This document shows positions 1 to 11,297 of a stretch of DNA of 64,000 nt, in pieces. The position numbers and the translations under genes are program-made. The notes beneath the pieces were generated by a model that saw nothing but the letters and a program-made list of their open reading frames with translations, was not told the DNA's origin and did not search any database. Origin of the DNA: Paralithodes platypus. Taxonomy: Eukaryota; Arthropoda; Malacostraca; Decapoda; Lithodidae. Numbering within the stretch: position 1 is the stretch's first letter; the number at the start of each line of letters is the position of its first letter. The DNA lies in the NCBI GenBank assembly GCA_032716605.1, contig CM064480.1, positions 44,242,846-44,306,845 of the forward strand, in the 5' to 3' direction.

Positions 1-516
1 TTACTTGCAATTCCCTAACAAATTTTGATTTCGTAATTACTCATAGCTTTCCTAATATCAGCTTCAACTCTTCTACTAAGATGTACATACTAATTGATTA
101 AATGCTCTTCACCTCTCTTTATTATCCTAAAGAGCCCTTTCTTTTAAGCTAGTGTAGGCTTAATGCTATTGTTCATCCATCTTGGTGTCATATTTTTGTA
201 TCTAAAGCGCTTTTTAGAGATATATATACAGTATATACCTTGAACATACCTAATGGTCTTATTAAATTTTGCTGAATGTTAATAAATACCCTAAGCTGCC
301 TGATTTGCATACAAGTCGTAAGTTTGACTACCTACTTTCATTGTCCTGGTATTCGGCCTGCATGTCTTCAAATACACCTGCCAGGTATTCTCTTAATCCG
401 TGGAAGTTTTTGTTTTCTAATATTAGGAATTAAGGCCGAATTTACTATGAAGTCCTGTTTCCATTCTAGATTGAATCTGATTTCGTCATTGTCACTACAT
501 TCAAGGCTTCCTCTGA
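1..516 (-). pseudogene. CR1-type LINE: C-terminal part of AP endonuclease and RT linker (degenerate)
   Basis: Read on the minus strand, this gives a broken but recognisable endonuclease end: a catalytic-type segment (SDNDEIRFNLEWKQDF), then a basic helical stretch with PRWMNN, KERAL and RKAMSNYEIK words typical of the linker before the RT of CR1-like LINEs. Several frameshifts and stops are present. The piece runs off the left edge of the window. Its upstream half (endonuclease N-terminus) lies at 6817-7460, on the far side of Academ-like element 1; the codons join in frame if that element and one TGA duplicate are removed. The family call rests on motif reading only. Confidence 0.65.
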
Positions 517-845
517 TAGTGGAGCAGATAACTGCAAATTTCAGGAGAATCGTTCAAATGATGATGCAAGCATGACATTTGGTACATGTACCCTTCAAAG
601 TCCATTCTTCTCAGAAATACCGCTGGCCATGCGAAAATCCAAGATGGCGGTCATTTTTCAAGATGGCTGCCGTGCCTGACCATATATTGCTTATTTTTTT
701 TTAAATTATTACCTGGTGAACATTTTAAGAGAAAACTGTTTCTTTCTAACCAGATTAATGAGAAGCACTGTTTTAATCATTGTCATAGTCTATAATTGGA
801 ATTTTAGAATGGCATCCAAGATGACATCCATTAATTTCATATGTT
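517..845 (+). repeat. Left terminal inverted repeat of Academ-like copy 1
   Basis: Pairs with the reverse complement of 6490-6813. Matched words include ATCGTTCAAATG, GATGCAAGCATG, TTTGGTACA, ACCGCTGGCCA, TTTCAAGATGGC, and near the inner end CATCCAAGATGAC...CATTAA. By eye identity is about 70-75 percent with small gaps, so the arms are old. The outer tip is cleanest. Confidence 0.75.
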
Positions 846-1426
846 CATATCTAAGCAACTACTGAACATATATACATGATTTTTGGTGTGCACATACATT
901 CTGTGGGTCAGATAATCCAATGGAGCCATTTTCACATTTGTTAGTAAGGACTGAGGCAGTGATGAGATCTTGCAAATATAATAGTGATGTCAACACACAA
1001 CCAGGGCACACTGGTAACATCGCTGCTGTGCAACTCAGCATGGGGTTCAGTGTCAGCTTATTTTACTGTACTATACTATAAGTTGTAGTGTAGTTTAACT
1101 TAGTGTCCCAAATGCTTTCTAACAGCCCCATATCAATTAGCTACTAGACAGTAGTTGGTAGTTAGTAGATAGAGTTAGATAGCCGCACCTGAATTGACAG
1201 GGTGTGCCAGCGCGGGAGAGCCGAGCCAAGGGTAAGGAGGCTGTACATGACTTGCTCATGTACTTACCTGGATGGTGTACAGATCACACGGGACTTAAAT
1301 GGCACTGGATGAATGATCGGGCTAGGTGTAGGTCACCCGAACCTAGTTGTATCCCATAAAGTAATGTGTGTGTAATTTCGTGAAGGTGGTAAAAGGATAA
1401 ACCCTCGGCCTTAATCAGAAAGCAAA

Positions 1427-2684
1427 ATGGCAGATTCAAAATCCATTTTTCCCATAAGACAAACTGACTGGTCAAAATGTTGTCTTTGCCAGAAAGACAA
1501 AATAGGTGAAGATTTAACATCATCTAGAACCCATTATTCCCTTGAACATGACGGTTATACCATGCTGGCTACCAACATACCGATGTTTCATGAAATCCAG
1601 GAAATGCCATTGATCGTGGATCCAACAAGGCTTGATGAAGGTGACGGCATAGATGCCACTTTGAGAAGAAATCAGGCAAAATACCATGTCAACTGCCGGT
1701 TGTTGTTTAACAACAGCAAGCTGAATCACGCAAGGAAACGCCGATCTAATCGTCAAAGTAGTGAGTCTGAAGACAATCATGCAAAGCAACGTCGAACTAA
1801 CTAGCTATGATGGTCAAACTTGTATTTTTTGTGATAAAGTGGCACCTGCATCTGATCTCAGGCAGGTAATGACCATGAACCTTAACAAGAGGCTACAAGA
1901 GTGTGCAGAGGCACTTAACGATGGCAAGCTTCTTGCTAAATTGAGTTGTGGAGATGCTATTGCACAGGAGCTAAAGTACCACAGAGTGTGTCTCAGTGCC
2001 CTCTACAACAGGGAAAGGTCCCACATGAGAAACCTTGAGAAAAGCTCAAGTGCCACTGATCTGGAGCCAGATGTTTATCCATTAATTTTATCAGAGCTGG
2101 TGACATACATTGTTGAAAGCAACCTATGCTCAGAAGAGCCAGTCACATTTCGACTGGCAGATATATGCCACCTTTACCAACAGCGTCTGGCACAACTTGG
2201 TGTGGATTTACCACGTGTAAATTCCACCAGACTGAAGGATAAACTTCTGGAAGAAATTCCAGAACTTGAAGCTCATAGAAGTGGAAGAGATGTACTTCTT
2301 GCATTTCAGAAAGATGTGGGCAAAGCAATTACCCAAATTTCTAATTTTTCAGATGCACTCATCACTGCTAAAGCAGCAAAGATTCTAAGAAAATGCATGC
2401 TTGAACATCAATCAAAATTTGATGGCACATTTCCAGCTGGTTGTGTGCAAAATGCCATACCTCCCCTTCTGCTTCAGTTGAATCGGCCTTCGGCCGTGGG
2501 GATGGTTGAACATGGAGCTGACATAAAGTCTCAACTGAGATTTGGAGTTTCAAAGTCTGATCAGGCCATTGCCCAATTGATGCAGTTTAACTGCTACTCC
2601 CGATACAAAGAGGGAGCTGCTACACATAGGCACTCAAAAGACAGAGAAACACCATTCCCACCACTTGCCAGAAGTCTCAACTGA
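1427..2684 (+). pseudogene. Academ-like protein, N-terminal Cys/His modules (frameshifted)
   Basis: Two overlapping frames form one gene. The first (ATG at 1427) carries CCLCQKD followed by YHVNC, a zinc-binding-like Cys/His set, and stops at 1804. The second, shifted by +1 and open from about 1795 to 2684, has CIFCDK and about 60 residues on YHRVCL, a second module of the same kind, followed by an alpha-helical region with LELEAHRSGRD-type text and HRHSKDRETP near its end. The same two-module layout, ending in YHRACW, is seen in copy 2 (15764-16372, minus). A single frameshift near 1795 separates the modules. After 2684 the frame changes again and intervening family sequence seems to be missing. 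Confidence 0.7.
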
Positions 2685-2692
2685 CCTCTATC

Positions 2693-3729
2693 TTGGAGAC
2701 TCATGTTACATCAACAGACGAAGAACCAGAGACCGATGTCCTGATTGTAGATGGGTCTGCTTTGGTCCATGTCTTGCCACCAAAGAGAGGAAAGACCTTT
2801 GAGGGCTATGCAACTCTGGACTTCCTGCCATATATTCACAGCTATGCTACGAAGTACAAGACAACACATCTTGTCTTTGATGTGTACAACCCATCCAGCC
2901 TCAAAGCCGAGACCAGGTCTCTACGTGGCCAGGGAGGAAGACGCAAGGTGACAAACAAGAACAGCATTCCATCCAATTGGCGTAACTTCCTTAGGCATAA
3001 TGACAACAAGACGGAGTTGTTCCAGTTCCTGGCAGACAAGGTTGCCCAAATGTCTGCATCAAACTTGGCAATTGTCACAAAGGGATCTGCAGTCCTCAGC
3101 ACTCATGAAACTGGTCTTCAAGGACTGGACAAGTGCTCTCATGAGGAAGCTGACAGCCGCATCTTTGTGCATGCCAAATATGCTGCAGAACATGGGAGCA
3201 AAGCCGTCATGGTCAAGGCAAATGATACAAATGTTGTGGTCATTGCAGTGAGTGCCTTTCCAGCCCTTCAGAGTTTGGGGCTAGAGCAGTTATGGGTGGC
3301 ATTTGGTCACGGTCAAAGCCGGCGCTGGATCAGTGTGCATGGCCTGTATCGCTGTATGGGGCAGGAGAAGGCTAAAGGCATGTTATTCTTTCATGCCTTC
3401 ACAGGGTGTGACACTGTTTCACCCTTCCGTAACAAGGGAAAGAAAACTGCCTGGCAGACATGGGATGTTTGTCCAGAGGCCTCCCCTGTCTTCTCCAAGC
3501 TGAGCCAGTACCCTCTTACAGTGGAAGATGGTGACCTGGAGATACTGGAGAGGTTTGTCATACTGATGTTTGACAGGTCCAGCACTGCTACCACTGAGGA
3601 TGAGGCCAGGCTTGACATGTTTGCCAGAAAACAGAGGCCTTATGAGGCCATTCCACCAACAAGAGCAGCTCTGCTTCAGCACACTAGACGAGCTGCCTTC
3701 CAGGCTGGTTGTGTTTGGGCCCAAGCAAC
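2693..3729 (+). pseudogene. PIN/XPG-like nuclease region of the Academ-like protein
   Basis: Open on the plus strand with no genuine ATG at its start, so it is an internal fragment. Counting from codon 2693, acidic motifs in PIN/FEN-like order are visible: VLIVDGSALVH at residues 16-26, HEEADSR at 150-156 and NDTNVVVIA at 177-185, then a conserved GCDTVSPF at 238-245. In FEN/XPG-type nucleases these positions supply metal-binding Asp/Glu; the third motif reads NDTN where a DTD-type pair would be expected, suggesting a lost Asp. The frame is cut after codon GCA at 3725 by an LTR (3730-5642) and resumes in phase at 5647. The 64 codons that read on past 3729 are LTR sequence, not gene. Confidence 0.7.
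3726..3729. repeat. Target-site duplication CAAC (left copy)
   Basis: CAAC here and again at 5643-5646 bracket the solo LTR. Removing the LTR and one copy restores the reading phase of the interrupted transposon gene. Confidence 0.85.
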
Positions 3730-4000
3730 TGTGACGCTCCTGCATAGTAGCCACGTGCGGGCAGGCGCGCGCGTCGGCTGCCCAGCCGCTTAGAAACCGG
3801 CTGGCGGCAGTCGGCTGGCCGGCTTTTCCTTAGTATATATCCTACGACACTGTAACTAATGTCTGGGATATTCTTATGTTGTTTCACAGCTTGAAGCTGC
3901 CCTTATTCTTAACCAACACATCTTAGTATATTTTATTCTCGATAGTTGATTGTTTCATTATAATATATAAGATGTAAGTCTAGTGAGAGTGGGAGGAGAT

Positions 4001-4034
<34 letters not shown>

Positions 4035-5642
4035 AGGGTGGGGGAGGTGAGTGTTGCTTTTCCTCCTCCCTCCTCCCTCCCGGAGGAGTTGGTCGCCGCG
4101 TGGTCTTTTCTCTCGGTTTTGATTGGCTGGTGGTTCCTGGCGCCTTCTGCAGGCCTGCTGCCGGGTGACGTAGCGGCCTGTGATTGGCTGACCACCGTGC
4201 CTTTGTGTGGGATCCTGGAGGGGTCCAGAGGAGCTATTCTCCTCGGAGCTCACCTCACTGTCGTACCCTTCGGACCCCCTTGATATCTATCCCTCTCAAC
4301 CCCACTTAGAAACTTTCTCTCTTACTTTGTATACCTTCTTTCCACTACTTCACCAGTCTATTTAATTACCCCATCCCCTTGATAGACCTTATATCTATCA
4401 TTGTATTAACGACGAGCTCTCAGATAACTAGATAGGATTTTGGGCCTTATGCAGAGATATAATTGTTAATGAGACCTAGGAAGCTTTTTGTTGTCTCATA
4501 TTTGGTGGTTTCATGCTTGCTAGTGTGTTCTTGTGGCAGGTGAGCAGGGGCTAGACCGGAGGGGGGGCTTTTTGCGATTCTTTAAGTAAAGTCTGCTGGT
4601 GCAAGTCCTGTGGACCTGCACGACTTTACTAGGATACCCGTGGGAGTCTGGGGGCATTTTCTTGTCTGTGTGTCTAGTGTTGTGTTGTGTGAGGGCCCTT
4701 GCCTAGTCCTTTCAGCACTGTGCTAGCACGTCTTGCGTTTGTTTTAGGGTCGCCAGGAGAGAGTCAGATACTTGGGATCTGAGTCTCTCAAGAGAGCACC
4801 CTTTCAATTAGAGTAACTTGGCGCACAGACTTGGGAACGTCCCTAGGCTAGAGCAGGTGGCTCAGCCCGGGTATCCGAAGCCTATATCCTTCCAGCTAGA
4901 CCTCTGCCACCTGGCAGATTAACAGCTAGCGGTTTATTATATCTGTATGCTTGTTATTGTGCCACAGTTTACTGTCTTTGTGAGCATTGTGAGTCAGGGT
5001 GTGGCTTAGAGACTCTGTCCGAGCAGGCTTGCCTGACTAAGCGTGAGAAGCACACCTGTATGTGGTTATGTTGCGAGTTGCTGCCTTTATTTAATTATAC
5101 CTATGCCATTATACACTGTATGGCCTATCACTAGTATTTATTCCTGCTTATGAGGAGTTCTCTAAATCCGTAACTTACTTTCTTTGCTAAGCATCAGATC
5201 CTACAGTAGCCGCATGCAGTTTAGAAACCTGCATCTTGTCTACCTGTACGATGTTTTGAGGACTGTTTGCTTTCACCTTCTTTCACGCAGGGGTGATTAG
5301 TTGTATTAATTAACGTAACGTTAAATGTACTTTCTTCTAGTTTGTTATTAAATTGTTTCTGCAATTTAATTCCGTTATCTATCTTTTCCTTGAAGCTTTA
5401 AGTCAACTTAATTGTGTGATCTTTTATATAGCCTGCTTGACTATCAGCAGTCTATAGTGCGTGCACCTTGTAACCGAGTCATAGGATACCTTGTTGTCCA
5501 GGCAGGACTCTTGACGGTTTAGGGTGGTTTGTTGCCTGGGTTTATAGATAAGGGTGGGATCTAGCGTTTTCCGTTGTTGCTTGTTGCCGCATACCTAGTC
5601 CAATAGAAAGAGCCCAGTGTTTATATATCCCAGGACGTAACA
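3730..5642 (+). mobile_element. Solo LTR of a Ty3/gypsy-type element
   Basis: Starts TGTGACG, ends GACGTAACA, is 1913 bp long and is flanked by CAAC. It shares blocks with the two full LTRs at 25155-26950 and 31700-33476: a CGCCAGGAGA...CTCAAGAGAGC block (4750-4795), a TTGRCGCACAGACTTG block (near 4818), and the end GGATCTAGCGYTTTCCGTTG...TAGTCCAAT (5566-5604). No internal element region remains, so LTR-LTR recombination is the simplest origin. The divergence from the other LTRs is large enough to suggest a different subfamily. A (GA)n run lies at about 4000-4026. The short open frames within it are low-complexity and not genes. Confidence 0.85.
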
Positions 5643-5646
5643 CAAC

Positions 5647-5860
5647 CCAGTGTCAACCAAAAGCAGAGAGTCCTGCTGACTGGGGATGGCAGAAGGTTGG
5701 TGAAGAATGGCACGTCTTCTGGACAGCCAACTTCCCCATAGCCAAGAGTTGCGAACAGCTGACCAAATGTGGCTGTAAATCAGACTGTCGTGGCAGGTGC
5801 AAGTGCTACAGGCTGGGTCTCTCCTGTACAGCTCTGTGCACTTGCAAATGTGAGGTGTGA
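5647..5860 (+). pseudogene. Academ-like protein C-terminus with CXC-type Cys cluster
   Basis: Continues the nuclease frame exactly after removal of the LTR: the codon split between 3728-3729 and 5647 is completed in phase. It encodes a SPADWGWQ segment, a WTANFP segment, and then a dense cysteine cluster (KCGCKSDCRGRCKCYR, CTALCTCKC) before the stop at 5858-5860. The spacing resembles Tesmin/TSO1-like CXC clusters, and Academ elements are described as carrying a multi-Cys zinc finger, so a DNA-binding role is likely. It cannot be translated in the present arrangement without splicing out the LTR. Confidence 0.75.
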
Positions 5861-6489
5861 GTCTTTGATTCTATGGTATTTTTACTAATGTTATTTGTAC
5901 TCAATGGATATGTATAAATGGTGTGAATTAGGCCGTTTCCTACGATATAATCCTCCTTCACTTTGTCTAGTTACTTATGACCCTGATGAGTTAATAATGT
6001 AACAAGTCTTTCTAATTCTCTGACCTCAAAAATGTAGGATTAGATGAAAAAAATAATTTGTCTAGCTCTACTAATAGCCAAGATATCACAAAATTTGTCT
6101 TTAACCCCAGAAGGCCGATACACTACTCAAATCGCACGGCTTTAAATAGCCTGCTGATGACTGCTATTTACTTGTATGACGTCACGGTACTTTTGCGGTA
6201 ATTTTCACCGAGTTCCAATATCACCGAAACTACCGTGATGTCAACACAATGGGTTTAAGGAAATTTCACTATGGCAAAGGTGCGTAAACACGGAAAATCA
6301 CGGAAAAGTTACCTCACGAAAACAAGCAATATCTCAGTAACTACTGGGCCTATGGAGCTGAATTTTTTTACGAGACAAAAGCTGAAAGTGACCTCTCTCA
6401 CGTGGTTTATGACTCATTTCTCTATCTTTATTGTTTGATTAGCTATTAAGCCATAAACACTACCGAAAATCTCCAAAAAAATCCGGCCT
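5861..6489. other. Non-coding 3' region of Academ-like copy 1
   Basis: No convincing coding frame. The stretch lies between the CXC stop codon and the right inverted repeat and is presumably 3' untranslated and subterminal sequence. Confidence 0.5.
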
Positions 6490-6813
6490 CCTCGGGTTAA
6501 TGGCGGTCATCTTGGACGCCATCTTAGTTAAAGTCTAATATGCAACTGCTTTGGACAAAATTACCTTCACTTACCACGTTAGAGCCCAAAACAAATGGAT
6601 TGGACAGTATTCATGTCTTTTTTTCTTTCAATTAACTGACCCATAACAGTAGGGCTCAGTCAGATGTGTCGGCCATCTTGAAATATGGTCACCATATTGA
6701 ATTTCTGCGTGGCCAGCGGTATGTGCTTTGAAAGTGAGCTTTGAAGAATACCTGTACCAAATTTCATGCTTGCATCACCATTTGAACGATTGTTTCACTT
6801 ATCTGCTTCACTA
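6490..6813 (-). repeat. Right terminal inverted repeat of Academ-like copy 1
   Basis: Reverse complement of 517-845 with about 70-75 percent identity by eye. It ends TCTGCTTCACTA at 6813 and is followed by TGA (6814-6816), matching the TGA at 514-516. Confidence 0.75.
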
Positions 6814-6816
6814 TGA

Positions 6817-7460
6817 TAACTATATTACTAATAAGATTGTCTTTATTACTAACAACTAAATCGGGCATATTATTCCCTTCCGTTGGCTCCGTTACATGTA
6901 GTACGTCTAGAAACAGTCCTGTGCTAATTCTTGAAATACATTTTATTCCAGATCTCTAGTGTGATTTCCCTAATTTATTCTGCCAAAATTATAATATCCT
7001 ACAATGCAAATTAATTAATGGACTGTCAGGCTTGGGCAATCTCATCCCTGAGTAGTTTACCATCTATTCTACATACATTTGGTGGTTTGTATATTAGGCC
7101 AATTACAACACTGTCACGGCTGTTATTTATTTCTAGCCATACACTCAAATTTCCTTTCTAATTCTATATCTGACCTAATGTAGCAGTTTGTGAAATTGGA
7201 GAACAAAATTACTATAGCTCCCCCCTTTTTTTTCTTACTTGGCGATCAACGTTATACATAGTAAATCCGTTAATTTGATATTCTGCCTGTGTTCATCCAT
7301 GTTTCTGTAACCATAAATCGATATTTTTAGAATACACTATTGCCTTCAATTCATCTATTTTAGCCCGTAAACTCCTGTTATTTGTGCAGTACATAATGAG
7401 ATTCTTCCCTACAGCCTCGATGAAGTTCACAATATCTGCATTAATTTATAGTATGATGCC
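6817..7460 (-). pseudogene. CR1-type LINE: N-terminal part of AP endonuclease
   Basis: On the minus strand, words characteristic of APE-type LINE endonucleases appear in order: NNRSLRAKIDELKAIV, EYQINGFTMYNVDRQ, GGAIVILF, RSDIELERKFECMA, a GLIYKPPN-like segment, a GDYNF-like segment (GYYNFGRIN) and a NLISNIVI-like end. Stops and frameshifts are frequent. The fragment breaks exactly at the right end of Academ-like copy 1 and continues at 1-516. The partner ORF1 lies just upstream (7512-8089), giving the usual CR1 order ORF1 then ORF2. Confidence 0.72.
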
Positions 7461-7511
7461 CGGAAATGTTTCTCCTTAGATTGGGACTAATACATAATAT
7501 TATACCCTCTA

Positions 7512-8089
7512 TTATTTCGCTATCATTATTACTACCTTCAATATTTCAACTAGAAGTATTGTAACTACCTTCAATGTCCCTACTACCAAATGCTGATAAT
7601 TAAAATTACTGTCTTGTGATTGACATTTTATTCTGTTCTTATCTGATGTACCACATGTAACCCTATCTAGACACATTATCCTACTCATATACTGTATACA
7701 TACTTTATTTTCAGCGAAACCCTGTGAACACCTATCTAGTGAACTTAGTAAATTTGATACCCCTAGTCGAGAAAGGTGAACCCCGTCCTGTGCATACAAC
7801 TGGCCCTTACCATAGAATCAGGTCCAGTTTTCAAGGAATGGGATTGCATTTTCATTGCAGTATTTTTTTCCAGTCGGCGATTGATACCTATTGCCCTAGA
7901 AGACCATTCCTTCCTGATCCTTCTCCTTGGCAAGATACTGTGTACTACAGACATGCCACCCTTCCTTCTAACTTTATCGAACTCCCTGTACTGCTGTTCT
8001 TCATTCCTACCTCTACAAACATCGTTGCTTCCTGTACTGAGACAGATAATGGGGCTTTCTCCAATATCTCCCATGATGTTATTGAGATG
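7512..8089 (-). pseudogene. CR1 ORF1: C-terminal half of SGNH/GDSL-type esterase
   Basis: Two minus-strand frames overlap with one frameshift near 7790. The first contains STGSNDV, the block carrying the Asn of SGNH hydrolases. The second contains DGVHLSRLG, the Asp-x-x-His block. Together with the GDSM serine block at 11100-11297 this is the esterase found in ORF1 of many CR1 LINEs, thought to aid retrotransposition rather than metabolism. The domain is cut at LNNIMGDIG (about 8089). The reverse-strand open frame over 7724-8482 is a shadow of this gene fused to unrelated sequence. Confidence 0.72.
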
Positions 8090-11000
8090 ACGGGCCCCCA
8101 ACCAACGATACACCGAGTGGCCAGCATAACCACTCAGGCAACCTCAAAACCCCAGGACAGACGACGAGGACGTTTACCTGAGTCCCCCCTACGAGTCTGC
8201 CGGAATCTACCTGAGTTGACCATGCCCAGCCGCCCATTCCACAGTTCTCTTTCACACCCACAGCCATCTAAGAAAACGGAGGACTCTCTCAGCCAGTCAC
8301 AAGCCACCATCCTCAGCCAACCACAACCGCCCTGGAACCACCAATTAGAACCCTCCTTTTATGTAGCCTCCACCAGAAGTGACGCTCCCTGTATTATTCC
8401 GCCAGATTTGGAATATGATGAGCACTCCCTTATGCAATCTACTCACCAGCACCCCGGATATTGCAGGAACAAATGGACCTGATGATGCCTGACTACTCCA
8501 GGCCCCCGAGGATACAACTACAATCCCCTATGTGTATGTCTGAGTATAATTAGAAGACCTGCAAGACAGCTGCTCCAATTTTAGCTTTAAGTGTTTCCTA
8601 TTTTTCATTGCAGCCCTGAACCTTCCAGCTGCCCCATTAAATATTGTAATATTACCTTGGAACCAGGCCCATATGATAATACCTGAGTTTCAAGGCTAGA
8701 ATGTATATGTACCTCACAACAACCATTTTTCCTCTTTCCTCAATACCCCTTTTCCCTCGAGTTCATTGACACCTGAAGCAAGAAAATATTTGCATAGGAC
8801 CTCAGAAAAACCTGAGGAAAGTACACACCACCTCACTTACTGACTAGGCATTACCTTTCTGGGACGGGCTAGTTAAGGTTAGTGTTGCTACGGTGCCCCC
8901 CTCGCCACCTCACTTACTGACTAGGCATTACCTTTCTGGGACGGGCTAGTTAAGGTTAGTGTTGCTACGGTGCCTCCCCACCTCGCCCCCGTGGCCCTCG
9001 AGAGTGCCCCCTGGACGTTGGCCCCCTTCCGGATTGCTGAAGGGCCACCTGTCTGTTGCCTGGCGCCCTGAACCAAGGACCCCTGCTCGAGCTATGGACG
9101 TAGGCCTGGACCTAGGACCCCTGTTCGAATTACGTAACCAGGCCTAGATCGAGGACCCCTGCTCGAGGAGGTAACCAGCTGTGCAAGATTGGCTACTACC
9201 CTTACGCCGGCCAGACCCGCACTCTCGCCCCCCTGCCCTCCCAAATACTTAAGTGTTTCTGTGTCTTTCTCTTTTGGTTATTGTTGTGAGGTATTGATTA
9301 TGTAAATATGTGAACCGTGTTGTGCCCTAATTTACTTGTGATCTGTGCCCAAGATCCCGTACTTGCGTAATAAGTTTCATCCTTCTGAACCTGTGTTATT
9401 CAGTGTTAATCTTGCCTTAATTCCTTGACCCTTGTTCAAGACTTTATTTAATTCATAACTTACGCATACGTTACATATCAGTGTCATTAACATATATTTA
9501 GGCCCCCCACGCTCGCAGATTTACTGACTATGTGTATGTTGATTTATTACTTGTGAGTTGAAGTCCCAATATATTCCGTGATCAATCCATTTATATAATC
9601 GCTATTTACCTAGAACCTACGCCCAATTTTCCAACGATTGCTCAGTGTAATTCCTAAAATCTATTCAGTGATCGCATATGAAATATATCTTCTAGACGTG
9701 CTTTTATGTTCTTGTAAATCTTGATGTTGTGATATTTCAAATACCGTGTTTAGGAATTCTTTCCTCCGTGTTTCGTGTCACTTTCATCCACCATACACTA
9801 ATTGTATCTGTGTATTTTATTCACCTCGCCCCTGTTAACCCGTTAGGTCCGAGCCTGGTACTGCCTGTTTTAAGTATCAATGAGTAGGACTTCGTCGCCT
9901 ACGCCCATGTACTAATTGTGCCTGTACATTTTCTTTCCTTCGCCCTGTTAACTCGTTCAGAAGCGAATCTGATATTGCGTTAAATATCAATGAGCTAAAC
10001 TTCGTCATTAGCGCCAATCTAATTATTAAGTAGATCTACCGATCGATATCTATTAATCAGTCAGTTCTCACTTTTTGAGATTAAACTATAGTATTCATTC
10101 AAGTCTGATTCTATTGGAACTCAGTTAGTTATTTGGTTGATCTTCGTGTGTTGTCTTAATCGCGAATATTGAAGGTTACATCTTGACCTAATTAATACCA
10201 ACCAGTAGACCTATTAAACTACCTTTTCGCTCTTGTTAAATTCATGTTATTACTTTGCTTTACCTAAGAAAAATATAGAAACACGAATTCTTAAGTTCGG
10301 TTCGTTATCGTAGCATATGTTCAAGTAATATAATTCCGTAATAAGATATAACTTCCTTGAGGGCGATTTTGATACTTCTCAATTACTATAAATAATAATT
10401 TCAGCCTTTTCCTGTAAAGTAAATTATCATCGCACTGCAGCTAAGTTCATAGTTGCATTAACTAGAAAAAGTATTATTTACCATCTCAGTTCACCTGGTG
10501 ACCTTCCCAGTGACCTGACCAGAGGGCAAGCTCACGAGGTCAGTTTTAAAAGGGTCAGCTGAGCCCCACGCGTGACTCACCTTGCCTCCTGTGACAGTAT
10601 CTTTATAACCTCAACTCTTCTCATAGTCACCCTAGAATCATTATCTAGGGCATTGAAGTCTCTTTGAAAGCGGAAGATATTTGACTCTCATTTATTATTG
10701 CATTGAAGGTTAAACTTGATTCTTGTACATTATGCCTCTATGTATGTTTTCCACATGATCTGATTTAATACTAGACTCTCACGATTGAGTTTTTCTGGTA
10801 TCAGTAACATTGTTCTGAAATAAGGACAATATATATATTTGCTATTATTGTGGGATTTTCCTTTATGATTAATTATTCTCAACCAAATCTCATGCTTATT
10901 CAATAAAATATTTATATGTGTTCTTCCTTGTGTTGTTATTGAGTATTATATTGAACCTTTGAATACCATTTTTACTGCTTATAGAACCTACTCGGGACGT

Positions 11001-11099
11001 TCCTGTCAAGTATATTCAAGTCCATCAAACCAGAATTGGATTGTTTTACGGACTGTATCAAGGGAACTAAACGATCAGAACCCGGCACAACATTTATCT
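8090..11099. mobile_element. Unidentified ~3.0-kb insertion inside the CR1 esterase
   Basis: Placed between the two halves of the esterase; the protein text joins plausibly across it if one ATG triplet (8087-8089 or 11100-11102) is the target duplication. No inverted repeats, no coding frame of known type and no close match to the LTRs in this window were seen. It contains a 69-bp direct repeat (8829-8897 and 8906-8974), a looser roughly 110-bp duplication around 9785-10020 (TTCACCTCGCCC...TATCAATGAG and a variant), and an AATAAA at about 10901. It could be a divergent LTR or a non-autonomous element. The identity is unknown. Confidence 0.45.
8829..8974 (+). repeat. 69-bp direct repeat, two copies (period 77)
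   Basis: The block running from CACCTCACTTACTGACTAGG to TGCTACGGTGCC occurs at 8829-8897 and again at 8906-8974 with no visible differences, which implies a recent tandem duplication. Confidence 0.9.
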
Positions 11100-11297
11100 A
11101 TGTTCTAACACCCTCCTAACTCCGGTACCAGGCAGACAAGCACATTTCCTAAGATTTGTACAGGTAACCCTGCTTAGGTGTCTGACCATGGAATCGCCAA
11201 CTATGGAGACTGATTTACCTTTCCTTGACGATGATGCAGTGGCAGAGGCAGAAACTCCTGGAGCAGCAGCAGTAGCAGTTACTGGTTCTCCTGGAGT
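11100..11297 (-). pseudogene. CR1 ORF1: esterase N-terminus and Ala/Thr-rich linker
   Basis: Minus-strand reading gives a low-complexity TATAAAPG linker, KGKSVSIVGDSMVRHL (the GDSM block with the nucleophilic Ser of SGNH hydrolases), RKCACLPGTGV and RRVLEH. It then stops at the edge of the 3-kb insertion. The remaining esterase blocks are at 7512-8089. On its other side the frame meets the end of Academ-like copy 2 at 11298. A Thr/Ala-rich continuation of the same ORF1 is visible beyond that element at 16881-16937. Confidence 0.7.

Larger units (their letters stand above)
517..6813 (+). mobile_element. Academ-like TIR DNA transposon, copy 1 (defective)
   Basis: The element starts TAGTGGAGCAGATAA and ends with the inverted form TTATCTGCTTCACTA. 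It is flanked by a 3-bp duplication TGA (514-516 and 6814-6816). It carries a plus-strand gene with N-terminal Cys/His modules (1427-2684), a PIN/XPG-like nuclease (2693-3729) and a Cys-rich CXC C-terminus (5647-5860). Academ transposons are known to pair a DDE transposase with an XPG nuclease and Cys-rich domain and to make 3-4-bp target duplications, so that superfamily is the best fit. The region expected to hold the DDE core appears deleted near 2685. The nuclease/CXC part is interrupted by a solo LTR. Non-coding stretches 846-1426 and 5861-6480 show no other gene. Confidence 0.72.

Noticed and set aside
3730..3793. Last codons of the nuclease frame after 3729
   Set aside because: They are LTR sequence; the gene resumes at 5647.
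517..6813. Assignment to the CACTA (EnSpm) superfamily
   Set aside because: The element ends in CACTA but begins with TAGTG, the opposite of CACTA elements, and the proteins do not resemble that superfamily.
7724..8482. 252-codon plus-strand open frame
   Set aside because: It lies opposite the minus-strand esterase relic and continues into the 3-kb insertion; its codons spell no known domain.
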